From NCBI GenBank assembly GCA_011503125.2, contig WWBZ02000001.1, forward strand, positions 5,952,001 through 6,016,000: a stretch of 64,000 nt of DNA, written 5' to 3'. Below, piece by piece: positions 46,532 to 57,618 of the stretch. The position numbers and the translations under genes were made by a program. The stretch's first letter is position 1; each line of letters opens with the position of its first letter. The DNA is from Botryosphaeria dothidea (taxonomy: Eukaryota; Ascomycota; Dothideomycetes; Botryosphaeriales; Botryosphaeriaceae). The notes under the pieces were generated by a model. The model had not been told where the DNA came from, made no database searches, and was given only the letters and a program-made list of their open reading frames with translations.

Positions 46532-47211
46532 CTAATTCTTCAGAGAAGGTCAGCAGTATTCTCACGTTATGCTTTCATGGATCTCTTACCTTCCAGTCAC
46601 CGCCCCAGGGGTTGTTCGAGCATGAGTTGGAGTAGCAGTTGCAGCTGCCATAGCAGCACTGAGAGCCGCTGGAGTCGACGTCAACACCATATCTCTCCCT
46701 GCAGACGCGAGGGCAGTCATTGGTGTGATCGCACTCGTTCCTGTTTAATCATTAGGATTGGTTTACTTTAAACGGGATTTTTATTAACGGGATGTCGTAC
46801 TTGCTACCATTGCTTTCACAGCCGCCAGCACACGAGCATGCATTAAAGCAGCACTTGGTGCCCTCATCGTTGAACTTATCGCCGTACTGGTTCCTGCAGA
46901 TGCGCGGGCAGTCATTGTCGGCATCGCAAGATCCCGACTAGAGTTTGCGTTAGCAGACAGTTCTGCGATGGTTTGGAGGTAGGACAACTCACAGCCCACA
47001 CAGGGCCGCTCCACCCGGGGTTGGAAGGCTGAGTGCCCCATCCGGGCGTACCCCATCCGCGCTGACCACCCCAAGACTGGGCAGACCGCTTGACTGGTTC
47101 GCGGAATTCTTCGCGCTTGACGAGCATCTCCTCGTCGACCGCGGGCTGCTCCATAGCGGCATAGGCGGCGCCGAGGCTGGCAAGGGTGAAGAAGATGGTG
47201 GAGAAACGCAT
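46532..47211 (-). CDS. Secreted protein with two tandem Cys-rich domains and Kex2-type sites
   Basis: Exons 47211-46993, 46937-46801, 46740-46590 and a 6-nt last exon 46537-46532; introns 55, 60 and 52 nt; 170 aa. If the last intron is not spliced, the frame ends at 46575 with VRDP. Signal peptide MRFSTIFFTLASLGAAYA; dibasic KR at 32-33 and 41-42 suggest Kex2 processing of a propeptide. A Trp/Gly-rich segment follows (GWGTPGWGTQPSNPGWSG). Two Cys domains share one spacing, C-x5-C-x3-C-x14-CC-x3-C-x-C: residues 77-109 and 122-154, each followed by one more Cys (113, 159). Shared core: NDCPR[IV]CR then Y-G. I do not recognise the family; an effector, defence or surface role is possible. A TATA box lies 97 bases upstream. 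Confidence 0.82.
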
Positions 47212-50200
47212 TGTTGTTGATTCAGGAATGGGAAGTGATGTGGGAGACGAGTGGCTGTTTGATGCTGGAGATGATGGCGACAGAGATAGGCGGTAGTTGC
47301 GTGCTGTTATATATTTCAGTCAGTGTTGCTATTTCGGATCTTTCGGCAACTCCCGCAGCGTGAGGCTTTCACAATCACACCTCTAAACTCAGAAAAAGTC
47401 TCTCTTCTTCCGCCTACTCCGTCATGTCCAGGCTGAGTTTGAGTTCTAGAAGTGCTAAGTCGAGATGATGATGTTCTTAGACAGTGCGCCACGCCTTTCG
47501 CAGTCTAGAGGACAGGTGTTGTGAACGGGCCGTATTCATCCTTGAGAATTGCCAGTTTTGCGCTAGTGAGAATGTTATTCCCGAGGTGCCTGATTCTATT
47601 GGTCCAACGCAGCTACTACTACTCACGAATAACGTTTGATTGGTACCGCCCAAGCTCCGGGCTGAGTGGCGCACTTGGCCGAGGGGTGTTGCCCAAGATT
47701 AGCACCGGACCGTTGCAGCGCTCAGAAGTTACTAGCCTTAGCGGGACACTTTCGTTCGCACCACCGCTTGCTTTTGGAGCTCAACAATGACGATCGCTGC
47801 TTTCGCATTCCGCCTCGTACCTTGCTTGTCATGTCCTTCGACACCTTTCCACAGCATCCGTCGCGAATCTTGGCAAGATCGAATGCGAGAACACACGCCG
47901 AGCTGCACTCTTCGGCTGGGCGCGACTATTCACCACAATCAATTGTGCTTGTCTCGGCCAGAGGGCCTCACCCTCATGTGCGCTTATTCTTGTGATGCTT
48001 TTCGAAACAACTAGTACCGGGTCCGCGAATGGTGGCCGCCCCCGCATTACCTCTCAACCCTGTCGGGAGATTCCCTGCCGCCCTTCGTTTCTTCGGCGCT
48101 CTGCCTCGGACCGCCGACTAAACTTAGCTCTCCCTTTCACTCTCAGCGCGATACCCTTCAAGAGATGCTTCTTCTTCTCTCGGAAAGACAGAGAAGCGTT
48201 CTGCCGCCACGCGTAATCCAAGATACAGCCTTCTAGCTTCTAACCTTCCGTCGATCTAGAAGCTGCTCGGCGATCGAGTTACCATGCGGGTAAAATCGCT
48301 TAGTTATGTAAGCAGTATGTCAGTGTGCTGAAGAGGTCGGCATTTCCGAAGGAAACCACGATATCATATTCCACTAAGTCTTCCCCGCATCGTGCCTGCT
48401 TTGGGGATCTCCAAATGAGTAGGATGTAGATTGCGGTCTGCCGATCTTCTACCGCTACAGCAAAAATACGAAAGCTAACGGGATCTTCCTAGGGGTATTC
48501 ACGCCCTGCGTTTCCCAAGACCCGTTTTCGGGTTACGCTACTGCAGCATTGCTTTTCGACAGGTTGGAATCTCGAACCCCAAATGAAACTTTGTACGCAG
48601 TGAGGACCCCCTTCATCTTCTTTGGCTGAGTTCCTTCTCGAGTAAACCGAGTAAAACTGCGGAATTCAACGGCAGCAGGGGAACGCGATGCGATACTCTC
48701 ACGCTTCACGAAAAGCTATGGTGGCTTAGCCCGCTTGATATCCTCAGAGACCGGGTCTCGTGGATCTTACCTCAATAGGTTGGCCCGATAGTCTTAATCA
48801 GCCTTAGGCGAGGGAATTGCTTCATGTGATTCGTCTCGGCGTCTTCAATCCGAAACTTTACTAAAAGAAACTTCCCGAGAGCTTCCACACGCCACACCGT
48901 TGAAGTACGTGGACCTTTTCAGGAAATGCTATTGGCCGAGATACAACCTTGCTAGCGTACGGATGGCCTCGAATTATCTGCACGACAAGAGCCATCATTC
49001 GTCGTCCAAGGCATGCCAGCAAATCAGAAGCGTCGCCTCCATCTCACGATATCTTCTCTGCTCCCGGGAATGGGGTAGAGATTGTCGAATGGACTGAAAG
49101 AGAACCATATCACCTCTTAGTCTTGGTTTGCCTTCTTGTATGTAATATGAAAGACGCCTATCCTCATTTTTACTACTCGACAGAAGTGAACAAGAGGGCA
49201 TTTATCTAACAGAGGCTCCCAATGCCCAACCTTCCGCCCGGTTCCTCAGCTTCAAGCCTACTTCCAAGACACCCGCCTCTCCACTAACGGGTCCTTCGAA
49301 CTTTGTGATTGCCACTCGTTCCCGAGCGAAAGCGAGAACAGTCTTTTCTTCGTTATTTATGGCATGAAACCGAGGACAACGTCAGCTCTGCAAGGCCTCC
49401 TTTGGAGTCGGATGTCCCGGAGTACATGTAAACCCCACATTCAGCGGACGAGAGTTGCCGTGGTGGGTCCTCTTTTGGATGCCGTAGTAATTGCCGCCCT
49501 GCGCAGCGGCAGGGGAATTCTTTTGCACCTTCAGCATTCTGAGGAAAGATGCGAGAGCCATCTCCTCGCCTCTACCCGCTAATATTGAAAGCGTCTTCTT
49601 CGTATGCTATCACTTTGACTACAACTACGAGCACTTAGTGGGCATGGGGACACGCGATGGATTCGTACCCTTGTCCATCACTTCCGAATGTACCTCGTAT
49701 GAGTACAAAGTTATTTCTCTATGCTTCGGTCTTGGAGACAAACTCACTTCACCAGTTTCGGTAGCACCAAAGATCCACTCTGACGTTCAGATGTCTGCTC
49801 GGATTCTACTGTCTTCTTACCTCCGTCTTGGAAGTTTGATCACGGCAAGTAGACTTGGTTTCAAGATAGAAAACAAAAGAGAAAGAGAGCCACAACATGT
49901 ACTAACCATGAAAGGCCAAGCGTTCGCACGGTCGGGGATGCAACAAACTCATTGCTCATTTTTCCTGTGGTCAGTGCTTGAGCTCTCCATGTATGTTTGT
50001 ACTTATTTCCGAGCCAGGCCTATGATCGGTACTGTGCAAAGATATGCCACTTTTCATAGCTTTCAGCCTGACCGACGGCATAGTATGACTATCTTACAAC
50101 TTCTGACGTTTCCGATATTGATCCCCTTAGCCGGATACGAATCATGGACTCATTGAATTTATCAGTTCCACACATTCTATTCACAGTTGACTAAGTACGA

Positions 50201-50284
50201 TCACTGACGAGTCAAACAGTAACAGAGATCACATCACTCCCCCTTCTCATATGTCCTCGAAGCTACAGCAAGTGTCTGGCCACC
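47212..50284. other. Long intergenic region, no gene recognised
   Basis: About 3 kb. Apart from the TATA element of the Cys-rich gene, I see no motif-bearing frame, no terminal repeats and no tRNA. A 220-codon open stretch at 49,491-50,156 lacks an ATG start, recognisable domains and splice partners. Old degraded sequence is possible but I cannot name it. Confidence 0.4.
47308..47314 (-). promoter_or_regulatory. TATA box of the duplicated-Cys-domain gene
   Basis: TATATAA on the minus strand, 97 bases ahead of ATG 47211, a normal spacing for a fungal core promoter. Confidence 0.5.
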
Positions 50285-51245
50285 TCAGAAGTTCTCGGCT
50301 ACCCATCCACCCAGTGCCTTTCCTACATCGTCCGTCTTCTCCAGCAATACCAATGTGAAGAATCAACGCCCCCCACTTTCACATTCAGCACCAGTCCAAT
50401 CTTCTTGTTCTCCTCAATCAGCGACGTTAAGCACACATCGTCCCTCTCACCCACACTCCACACACTGCCCATACCCAACACAATCGAAAAGAGAAGTAAA
50501 CTCACATCCAAAGAAAAAGGTCGGCACCGCAATCGGATACCGCTCCTTCGACAACTCCTTCTCAGCCTCATGATTGTAGTTCCCCATCACCACCTTATAC
50601 CAGCACAGCGCGCTCGCAATCCCCCCGCCCGCCTTCATCCCCTCGATCCCCTCCTCCCGCCACCATTTCCCCGGCCCAGCATACCCCCGACAACCCCGCC
50701 TCGCCGTGCGCGCTCGAGAACCGCGCGCATCGCCCCTTTGACGCAGAGCAGGTCCCGCATCCAGCGCTCCGCATCCCGTGCAAGACGCCCCAGACCGTCT
50801 CGAGGTGGGCGTCGGCCATGCCTGCACCGTCGTCGCTGGCGAACAGCTCCCAGCACGCGAAGCGCGCGAACGCGGGCTGCGCCTCGTAGAAGTCGTTGGT
50901 GGCGGCGAGCTCGAAGGGGCCGTCGTCGGGCGGGAGGTACGCGACGTTGGACAAGTCGGCGCCGGTGCAGAGGTCTTGGATAAAACAGCTAGAGGCGCTG
51001 CGCCGAGAAGGAGCCCCAGTCGTGGCCGGCGCCGGCGGTGCGGGCGACGTGCTCGTGCGCGAGGAGCTCGGCGTGGTCGGCGGAGATGGCGCGTGCGTTG
51101 TAGAGGAGGGAGTCGGTTGGCTTGGAGGTGCCGCCGTAGCCGAGCTGGTCGGGGATGAGGATGTGGTGGGAGGGTTTGCTGAGGTGTAAGGATGGCGCAG
51201 AAGAGGTGGGCGCTGTCGGGGAAGCCGTGGAGGAGGTAGAGTTCT
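50285..51245 (-). pseudogene. Epoxide-hydrolase-like alpha/beta hydrolase, broken by frameshifts and a stop
   Basis: Pieces of one alpha/beta-hydrolase lie in order on the minus strand but in different frames: LYLLHGFPDSAHLFCAI (oxyanion-loop HGFP); then HHILIPDQLGYGGTSKPTDS up to AGAGHDWGSFSAQRL (HDWG with the Asp nucleophile). An in-frame TAG at 50991-50989 follows, then QDLCTGADLSNVAYLPPDDG and LFASDDGAGMADAHLETVWG. Another shift leads to DAERWMRDLLCVKGAMRAVL, then GKWWREEGIEGMKAGGGIAS to RYPIAVPTFFFG, a probable intron, and LVLLEKTDDVGKALGGWVAE before the stop at 50285. At least four indels and one nonsense codon are needed, so the gene is dead unless this stretch is badly assembled. Neighbouring the intact P450, it may be the remnant of a joint oxidative pathway. 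Confidence 0.8.
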
Positions 51246-51854
51246 CATATGGCCTCTATCTGAGTCAGCGAGCGGAAGGCCAAGCGCTGACAGTCTTCTA
51301 GGGAAGTGAAATATTTCAAGATTGGCGGAGGTGGCCGTGCTTGTTGACTGTTATGTAGAGGCAGGCGGTTTAAAGTTAGTAAACAATTCAGGGTGGTGGA
51401 CGTCATGTCACGTCAGGCCATGCCCCTCTGACGGCGACGGACGACGCTCAAGGCATGACGGATTCCCTTCGCCTTTGTCACAGGACTCATAGAAAATAGA
51501 ACCACAAAGACTAAGCCATCGGAGTTCCATCCTTTGGTTGGTGGATAAATAATCCCGTCGCAGGCACTCTTCGCATAGACCATTCAGTACTTCCCTTCTT
51601 AACTTAGTGGCCTTCAATACATGTAGAAATAACGCTTCAAAAAAACTAGGACTTAACAAGTCACGAAACGTATCTCTAAGTACCCTGTGAGTAATAAAAC
51701 ATGCAGCGTTCGCTCAACGCTGGACCTGAGAAAGAGGGCAAATCCGTCGGGCAAGCTCGGCGTACGGAGATTCTGATTGGCTACATGAAACACTCTGTGT
51801 CCAGGGACCCCAACAACTTGTCTCAAGTTAACCGCAAACATTCTGTCTGTACTT
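51246..51854. other. Spacer between the hydrolase pseudogene and the P450 gene
   Basis: About 600 bases of 3' side sequence for the P450 and 5' side for the pseudogene. Nothing coding recognised. Confidence 0.5.
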
Positions 51855-53795
51855 TCAATGGACGAGCACACGCACACCCTTGGAGCCCGGCTTCACTCCC
51901 GGAATGAACGCATCGTGGTGGAATTCCACGTCCTCGACCGTCGTTTCAAACAACTCGAGCCTGTCACCGAAACAGCGTATCATCGTAGCAAGAAGAATAT
52001 ACTTCTCAGCATACGCGAGACTGCAGTGGTTGAACAATTAGCAAAGTTTGAAAATAAGGTGGTGTCAGGGTTCTACTCACTTCATGCCCAGGCAATTGCG
52101 AGATCCCTTGGAGAAACTCAAAAAGTACTGGTCTAGATGCCTGCTCCACTTCCCATCCTCGTTGAGCCAACGCTCAGGCTTGTACTTGGTACTCTCGGGA
52201 AAGATAGACTCGTCGTGATGGATCTGATACGAGGACATTCCCACAGCGTACCCTGGCGGAATTGCCCAGGTCTTGTGCCGGCCGTGGTAGATTATGTGTT
52301 CATCTGGAGACAGACGAGCCAAGCGCGACGGGACGCCATATGACAACCGAAGGCCCTCGTGTATGCACGCGGACAAGTAGGGCAGTTTCTCAAGGGTGGA
52401 CCATGGCGGCATCTGACTTGGGTCTGATGAAGGGATGGCGGCCTCGAGCTCGGCGCGCAGTTTCGCCTTGATTTCAGGAGAGGCGAGGAGGTGGTACATG
52501 TCGACTGATAGACCTGCAACAGAGTGGTTATTGTCAGTATACTTGTGTTGTATGGTGACAATAGAGGAGGATTTACTCCACGCTGTGGTCTCCATTCCGG
52601 CGCCGACCAACGCTTGACTTTCCATTCCCAATCGTTCTGTTCCCTTCTCCGACTCCGGTAGAGTGCTTGTCAGAAGATCGTGGAAGACTGTCATGTGGGT
52701 TTTCGGTACGTTGTTCCGGATGTCTTCCTTGATTTCCTTCACGCGCGTGCGTGAATCCTGCTTAAGGGTAAGCATTGTTCCACCTCGAAAGAAGTGTTAG
52801 CTCACAATACGAAATTGACGCCAGATCTCACTATCCGGGCTCAGGCGCTTCATAACAAAACTTCATCTCATCAGTAACACTAAGTGATGGACACAGGGGC
52901 TCAGAACACTTACCTGGGAATGGAAAGGAACATTTTCATGTACACCGGAAAGTGCTTGAACGCGATTGTGACTTCTGTCCCGCCGTGGATAGGTTGATAC
53001 AGACTTGTCTCCATCTTTGGATCATCCAGAAAGTTGTAGCTCTGGCCAAACAGATATTCGGTGATTACGTCTGCGGAGAAGCATGAAATGGCTGTAACCA
53101 GATTGAGAGGCTGCGCGGTATTTGACCACGACTCAAGGTTCGTTGAGAACTTTACGGCGTGGTGCTTGATGGTTGGCTCCAGCTTGCCGACCATTGCTTT
53201 GGAGAAGAATCGGCTTAGCGGAGCGCGGCGCATTCGATGCAAGTCATGGTTCGCGGATCCAAAGTGTGACTGGAATCATATTAATATCCGCAGACCAGGA
53301 GGATTATGTAGGTCTCCACGTACTCCTTCAAAGGCGAAAGGTCTGAAGAAGTAAGGCGATATTTCGCGCTTCTTCCCGGTGCTTGGATACAACGTGTCGA
53401 TGAAACTGGGATCGCTGACATGGAGCTCATCTGGATTGATCCGGATGATAGGCCCTGAAACAGTGAGCTTGTCTGCAAATTTAAAAGCTTGAGGGTGGTG
53501 CGTACCGTGTTTCTTGTGGAGGTCGATTATGACTGCAGTGTATTGGCCAGAACGGAACACATCATGATAGCATTCGTACCAGTATCTATGCATGTCAGCT
53601 AGACTCTTATTTGAAATTTTTCTGATGTCCTTACGTCAGACCAGCAAGTTTGGGGCCTGGGAAGCGGGAGAGAGGATGGAAAAATAGTCGATAGAGGCTA
53701 AGGCAGACCCAATAGACAAAGAGCGTACCGAGCGCAATAGCGAATGGATGGGCTGTCAAGGAGTCCGAAATTGTGTCTCGGTCGATGGTAGTCAT
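51855..53795 (-). CDS. Cytochrome P450 (CYP58/trichodiene-oxygenase-like)
   Basis: Eight exons on the minus strand: 53795-53635, 53585-53506, 53454-53324, 53269-52914, 52860-52806, 52760-52577, 52513-52081, 52020-51855. Seven introns of 45-63 nt; every phase closes, giving 521 aa. N-terminal membrane anchor (PFAIALGTLFVYWVCLSLYR) then the proline hinge FFHPLSRFPGPKLA. I-helix AGMETT at 315-320, ExxR (E375, R378), PERW, and the heme loop FSKGSRNCLG with Cys463. Segments HRMRRAPLSRFFSK and ETTAWSLSVDMYHLL resemble the CYP58/TRI4-like group of fungal P450s, which oxidise terpenoids and other secondary metabolites; the substrate is unknown. An in-frame ATG at 53837 exists, but the TATA box just upstream makes 53795 the better start. 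No lost catalytic residue was seen. Confidence 0.93.
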
Positions 53796-55806
53796 GATGA
53801 ACGGAAGTGATTGCAGCACAGAGCATTCGACTGACATAGGTCCCGGACACTCACATTTATATAGACCATGACTCGGAAATACCCACCTTGTGATAAGGCT
53901 GTATGCAGGTAAGAAAATCGATACTAAGATCTTACTTGGTTGCCACATCAAATGTGCGTTTGGGACCACACGCACTACAGTTAATTTGGAAAGTTGACAG
54001 CGGCTTCCCGTCTTCATCCCGGCAACTCTGCTTGAGCAGTGATGACACACTACACACGAACCAATCATATTCATTGCACCTGCTATCAGCCGGCCTTGCA
54101 TTAATTGCTCCGATGCAATAATTCTTGTAGGCTAAAGGCCCGTAGCCCCCAACGCAGATCTGCCAGTGGGGCCGCTGTATGTGGGTGGGGCTCCTACTCG
54201 TTCCATGACGCCTCATGTTGAGATTTAGATCTGACAATCTTGAATCTTTTGAGATTTAAAATCCTCCAATATTCAGAATCGATCAGTTGATGTGCCAGCC
54301 TCGCAACGTCGACTTGTTGCCTGAGAAGTTGTACCACAACGGTCCTTCCTTTCAACGAGTGGCCAGAAATGGCACCCCGCAATTTTGAACAAGGGTGCGA
54401 CACCAACACGTCTAAGCTGCATAAACCCTGGACCCTGATATCGAATGTGGGTATCAGTAAGCAAACTCTAACAAGGGTTGACCGAATGCTGTGCAACGGC
54501 GAACATTGCAGTGGCGTGAGAGACGGTTGCAACAGGAAATTCTCCGCGATAGCAAAAGTCGTAGTACGCAAGATGCTATGGTCTGTAGCAAGATCTTGTG
54601 CAAGATGTTCAAGTGAAAAGCTTTGTGCGGTGTTACAATAGGCTAAAGCTGTGTGGGACCTGGCAAAAAAGGAAAATACCACTAAGTCCACTTCGGCTCC
54701 ATCACTGCATTAGCAAGCCCGCTAGAGAGTAAAGCCAATGACCCACTGACAAAAGTTGATCGGAAGCAGCGCTAAGACGCAGATCAAACTGGAGTCCGGC
54801 GGAAACGCTTGGAGAAGCATTGCAGCCTTCACATGCTCGCAAGCGGTCGCAGAAGTTCGAATGTTGGTTAATAAACAATACTTGATCGATTTTCCGGTTG
54901 TCACAGGTGCAGAACGCCTCTGGTTATGCTTAAGTGTTGACGAGTTAGCTTCCGAGGTTCATCTACCTCGCACGTTCCGGGACGTCCCGTAAGCACTAAC
55001 CCGGATGCAGTACTACCGAAGAAACGTTGCATAAGAGTTTCTTGTTTTTTGTGTTTCCTTTGGCAGTATAATGAAGCAAGAGGGCGCAGGCGTGAAACTG
55101 CAAAGGCGGGGATCGAGGATATCCGGCAAACAGTCGATCAACATCCACGAAAAAAAAATTTTAATTTCCATCCGGTGATGCTTACTCTGTACGACGCAAA
55201 ATCAGGTTGATGCTGATTGGTCATGATCTCTCGGGCGACGCAAAGGCGATCATGGCGGAGGAGCATATCTTGGCGATCCTCCCGAGGCACACTTCCATTC
55301 CTAATCTGGTGTCAACACTGATTCATAGGCCTCTGGAGTTGCTCGGAGAAAAGTGTCTATACACGAAAAATCGGTCTCCAGCCCAGGATGGAACCAATTA
55401 CGAGATCTGACCTCATTTCAGACCTGCGAAGCATTGGCGCCAAGGCTTCCTCGCCGATTTCCGCGTCCGCAGCAGCGCCGCCATGCTTTCATTGGCAAAA
55501 AACTCCGTCTCCACACGTCCTAAGAACTCGGCCTCCGGGGACCAGGCGGGGCGGCTCCGCTGCTTTTGGCACTCACCATCCCGTCCACTAGCCCTCAAGG
55601 TGTCGTATATCGCACGAACCCTCTTCTCTCTGGTCACTAGTCCTCCACCAATTTCCTTTTCTCAATTTCAAATGTTTCCCCATCCACCTTGCCATTCATG
55701 ACTTCGGGCGCAAGCAACAAAGAAGTCAAAAACTGATGACCTGCCACCTCGATCTTGACACCACACCACGCACCCGCGGGGACGGCCAGGCCAACCCACC
55801 ACCGCC
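53796..55806. other. Divergent promoter region between the P450 and the zinc transporter
   Basis: About 2 kb between divergent genes. It holds the P450 TATA box and, just ahead of the transporter ATG, a C- and A-rich leader (CAACCCACCACCGCC). The middle shows no coding signal I can support. Confidence 0.5.
53856..53863 (-). promoter_or_regulatory. TATA box of the P450 gene
   Basis: TATATAAA on the minus strand, 61 bases ahead of ATG 53795. A start site ~30 bases downstream would fall after the alternative ATG 53837, which supports 53795 as the initiator. Confidence 0.6.
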
Positions 55807-57125
55807 ATGACACTAACAAGACGCGCAACATGCGCAACCGGGCGCGGCAGCGAGGACCAGTACAACACGCCGCTGCACGTCGGGGCGCTCTTCATCATCC
55901 TCTTCGTCTCGTCGACCGCCTGCGCCTTCCCCATGCTCGTCGTCAAGTTCCCGCGCCTGCGCATCCCGGCGTCCTTCCTCTTCGGCGCTCGCCACTTCGG
56001 CACCGGCGTGCTGCTGGCCACAGCCTTCGTGCACCTGCTGCCCACCGCCTTCACCTCGCTGGGCGACGACTGCCTGTCCGACTTCTGGACCACCGACTAT
56101 CCCGCCATGCCGGGCGCGATCGTGCTGGCCGCCATCTTCTTCATCGCGACCGTCGAGATGGTGCTTTGTCCGGCGCAGCACGTGTGTGGCGGGGAGCAGC
56201 AGATTTTGGATTGCGTGGGCGCGCATGCGCATGGCCAGCCGCCGCGGTTGGAGAGGACCAGCAGCGTCTTGAGCGGCGATAGCGTCGTGATCGAAGAGGT
56301 GGAGCAGGACCCTCGAGGGCCCGCCAGGGACGGATTAAATCTGCGCAACCTCGGGCCGCTGAGAGGCAGGTCCAACAGCGTCGGACGCCGGCTCTCGGGT
56401 ATGGGAGAGCGGGCTCGAAGGGACCCGACGCTGCAGAGGCAGGAGAACATTCCGGAGGAAAGGCTTCCCGCTCAGCCGTTCACGAAAGGCGTCTTGCAGT
56501 TGACGCCCGAGCAAGAGCACAAGAAGGCGGTGATGCAGTGCACGCTTCTGGAAATGGGCATTCTGTTCCACAGTGTCTTCATCGGCATGGCGTTGAGCGT
56601 CTCTATTGGGAGGGAGTTTATCATCTTGCTGATTGCGATTGTTTTTCACCGTCAGTATCACCAATTAGGGATTGTGGGGAAAGGCCGTGCTGACATTTGC
56701 GCAGAAACATTTGAGGGATTAGCTTTGGGAGCCCGGATCGCGGCGATTGAGTGGCGGAAGAACGCGATTCAGCCGTGGCTCATGAGTTTAGCTTATGGCT
56801 GCACGTGAGTCTTTGCTAAGGCGTACATTCATATGAGAGAGCTCGATAAGTTGACACATGTTGCAGAACACCTCTTGGCCAGGCGATTGGCTTAGGGTTG
56901 CATACACTTTATAGCCCTGATTCAGAAGTGGGCCTTCTCGTTGTCGGCATCATGAACGCTATTTCTTCCGGCTTGTTGGTCTACGCATCTCTTGTCGAAC
57001 TTTTATCAGAAGACTTCCTGAGTGATGAAAGCTGGCGCATTTTGAGAGGTAAACGCCGAGTATATGCTTGCATATTTGTGTTTTTGGGAGCCATCGGAAT
57101 GAGTTTGGTTGGTGCTTGGGCATAG
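55807..57125 (+). CDS. ZIP-family zinc/iron transporter
   Basis: Exons 55807-56650, 56705-56804, 56867-57125; introns 54 and 62 nt; 400 aa. Eight-helix ZIP (SLC39) layout. TM1 is LHVGALFIILFVSSTACAFP and TM2 is FGTGVLLATAFVHLLPTAF, with the metal-site His-Leu-Leu-Pro. TM3 is GAIVLAAIFFIATVEMV. Then a ~130-residue charged cytosolic loop follows (LERTSSVLSGD...PTLQRQENIP). TM4 is LLEMGILFHSVFIGMALSV, and the intron join VFH|QTFEGLALGARIA rebuilds the second metal-binding helix. TM6-8 lie in the last exon (TPLGQAIGLGL, GIMNAISSGLLVYASLVELL, FLGAIGMSLVGAWA). This resembles Zrt1/Zrt2-type plasma-membrane importers. Zinc as the substrate is the usual case and is inferred. Confidence 0.92.
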
Positions 57126-57618
57126 ACTACTGACTGCGAAAACACGACTTATTTGAGATGCCTCCGAGGAGCTTTGGGATTTAGAAAGTGCGAGTGCTAC
57201 CGCCACCATGCCAAACGCTATTACAGTCGCGCAGTCGAAGCTATCCAACTGGTTGCTACCGGTTTGGGTTTGGGACTCGAGATGCTGATGCAGATCTATA
57301 GGTGAGTACTTCCTTCAGCGTTTCTTTAGAACTGTTCCGGCAATACTGAGCCGTTGGTCCGGAAGGGAAACGAGCTGGTGGGGACTGCCAAGCTCGGCTG
57401 CCTGTTGTGGCTTCACGCTCGAGCTGAATATGGGGCGAAATCTGCAATTTAGCGCCTGTACTAAATCGATTCTGGCCTTAGGAAAATGAAGCTCGGCAAA
57501 TGTGTACAATAGCCGTTCTCAGTCTCAGAGCCGCAGAATCCCTTTATATCCGAAGCAGCAGGCAGATGTCTACTTTTCGAGGGTCTATTCCTGGTACGTG
57601 AAAGCAGCGGGTAACAAG
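57126..57618. other. Spacer between the transporter and the surface-protein gene
   Basis: About 490 bases. Short frames are present but none with recognisable content. The last part is the leader of the next gene. Confidence 0.5.

Noticed and set aside
49491..50156. A 220-codon open stretch on the plus strand
   Set aside because: No ATG at the start, no recognisable motif or splice partner, and composition like the flanks; treated as chance.
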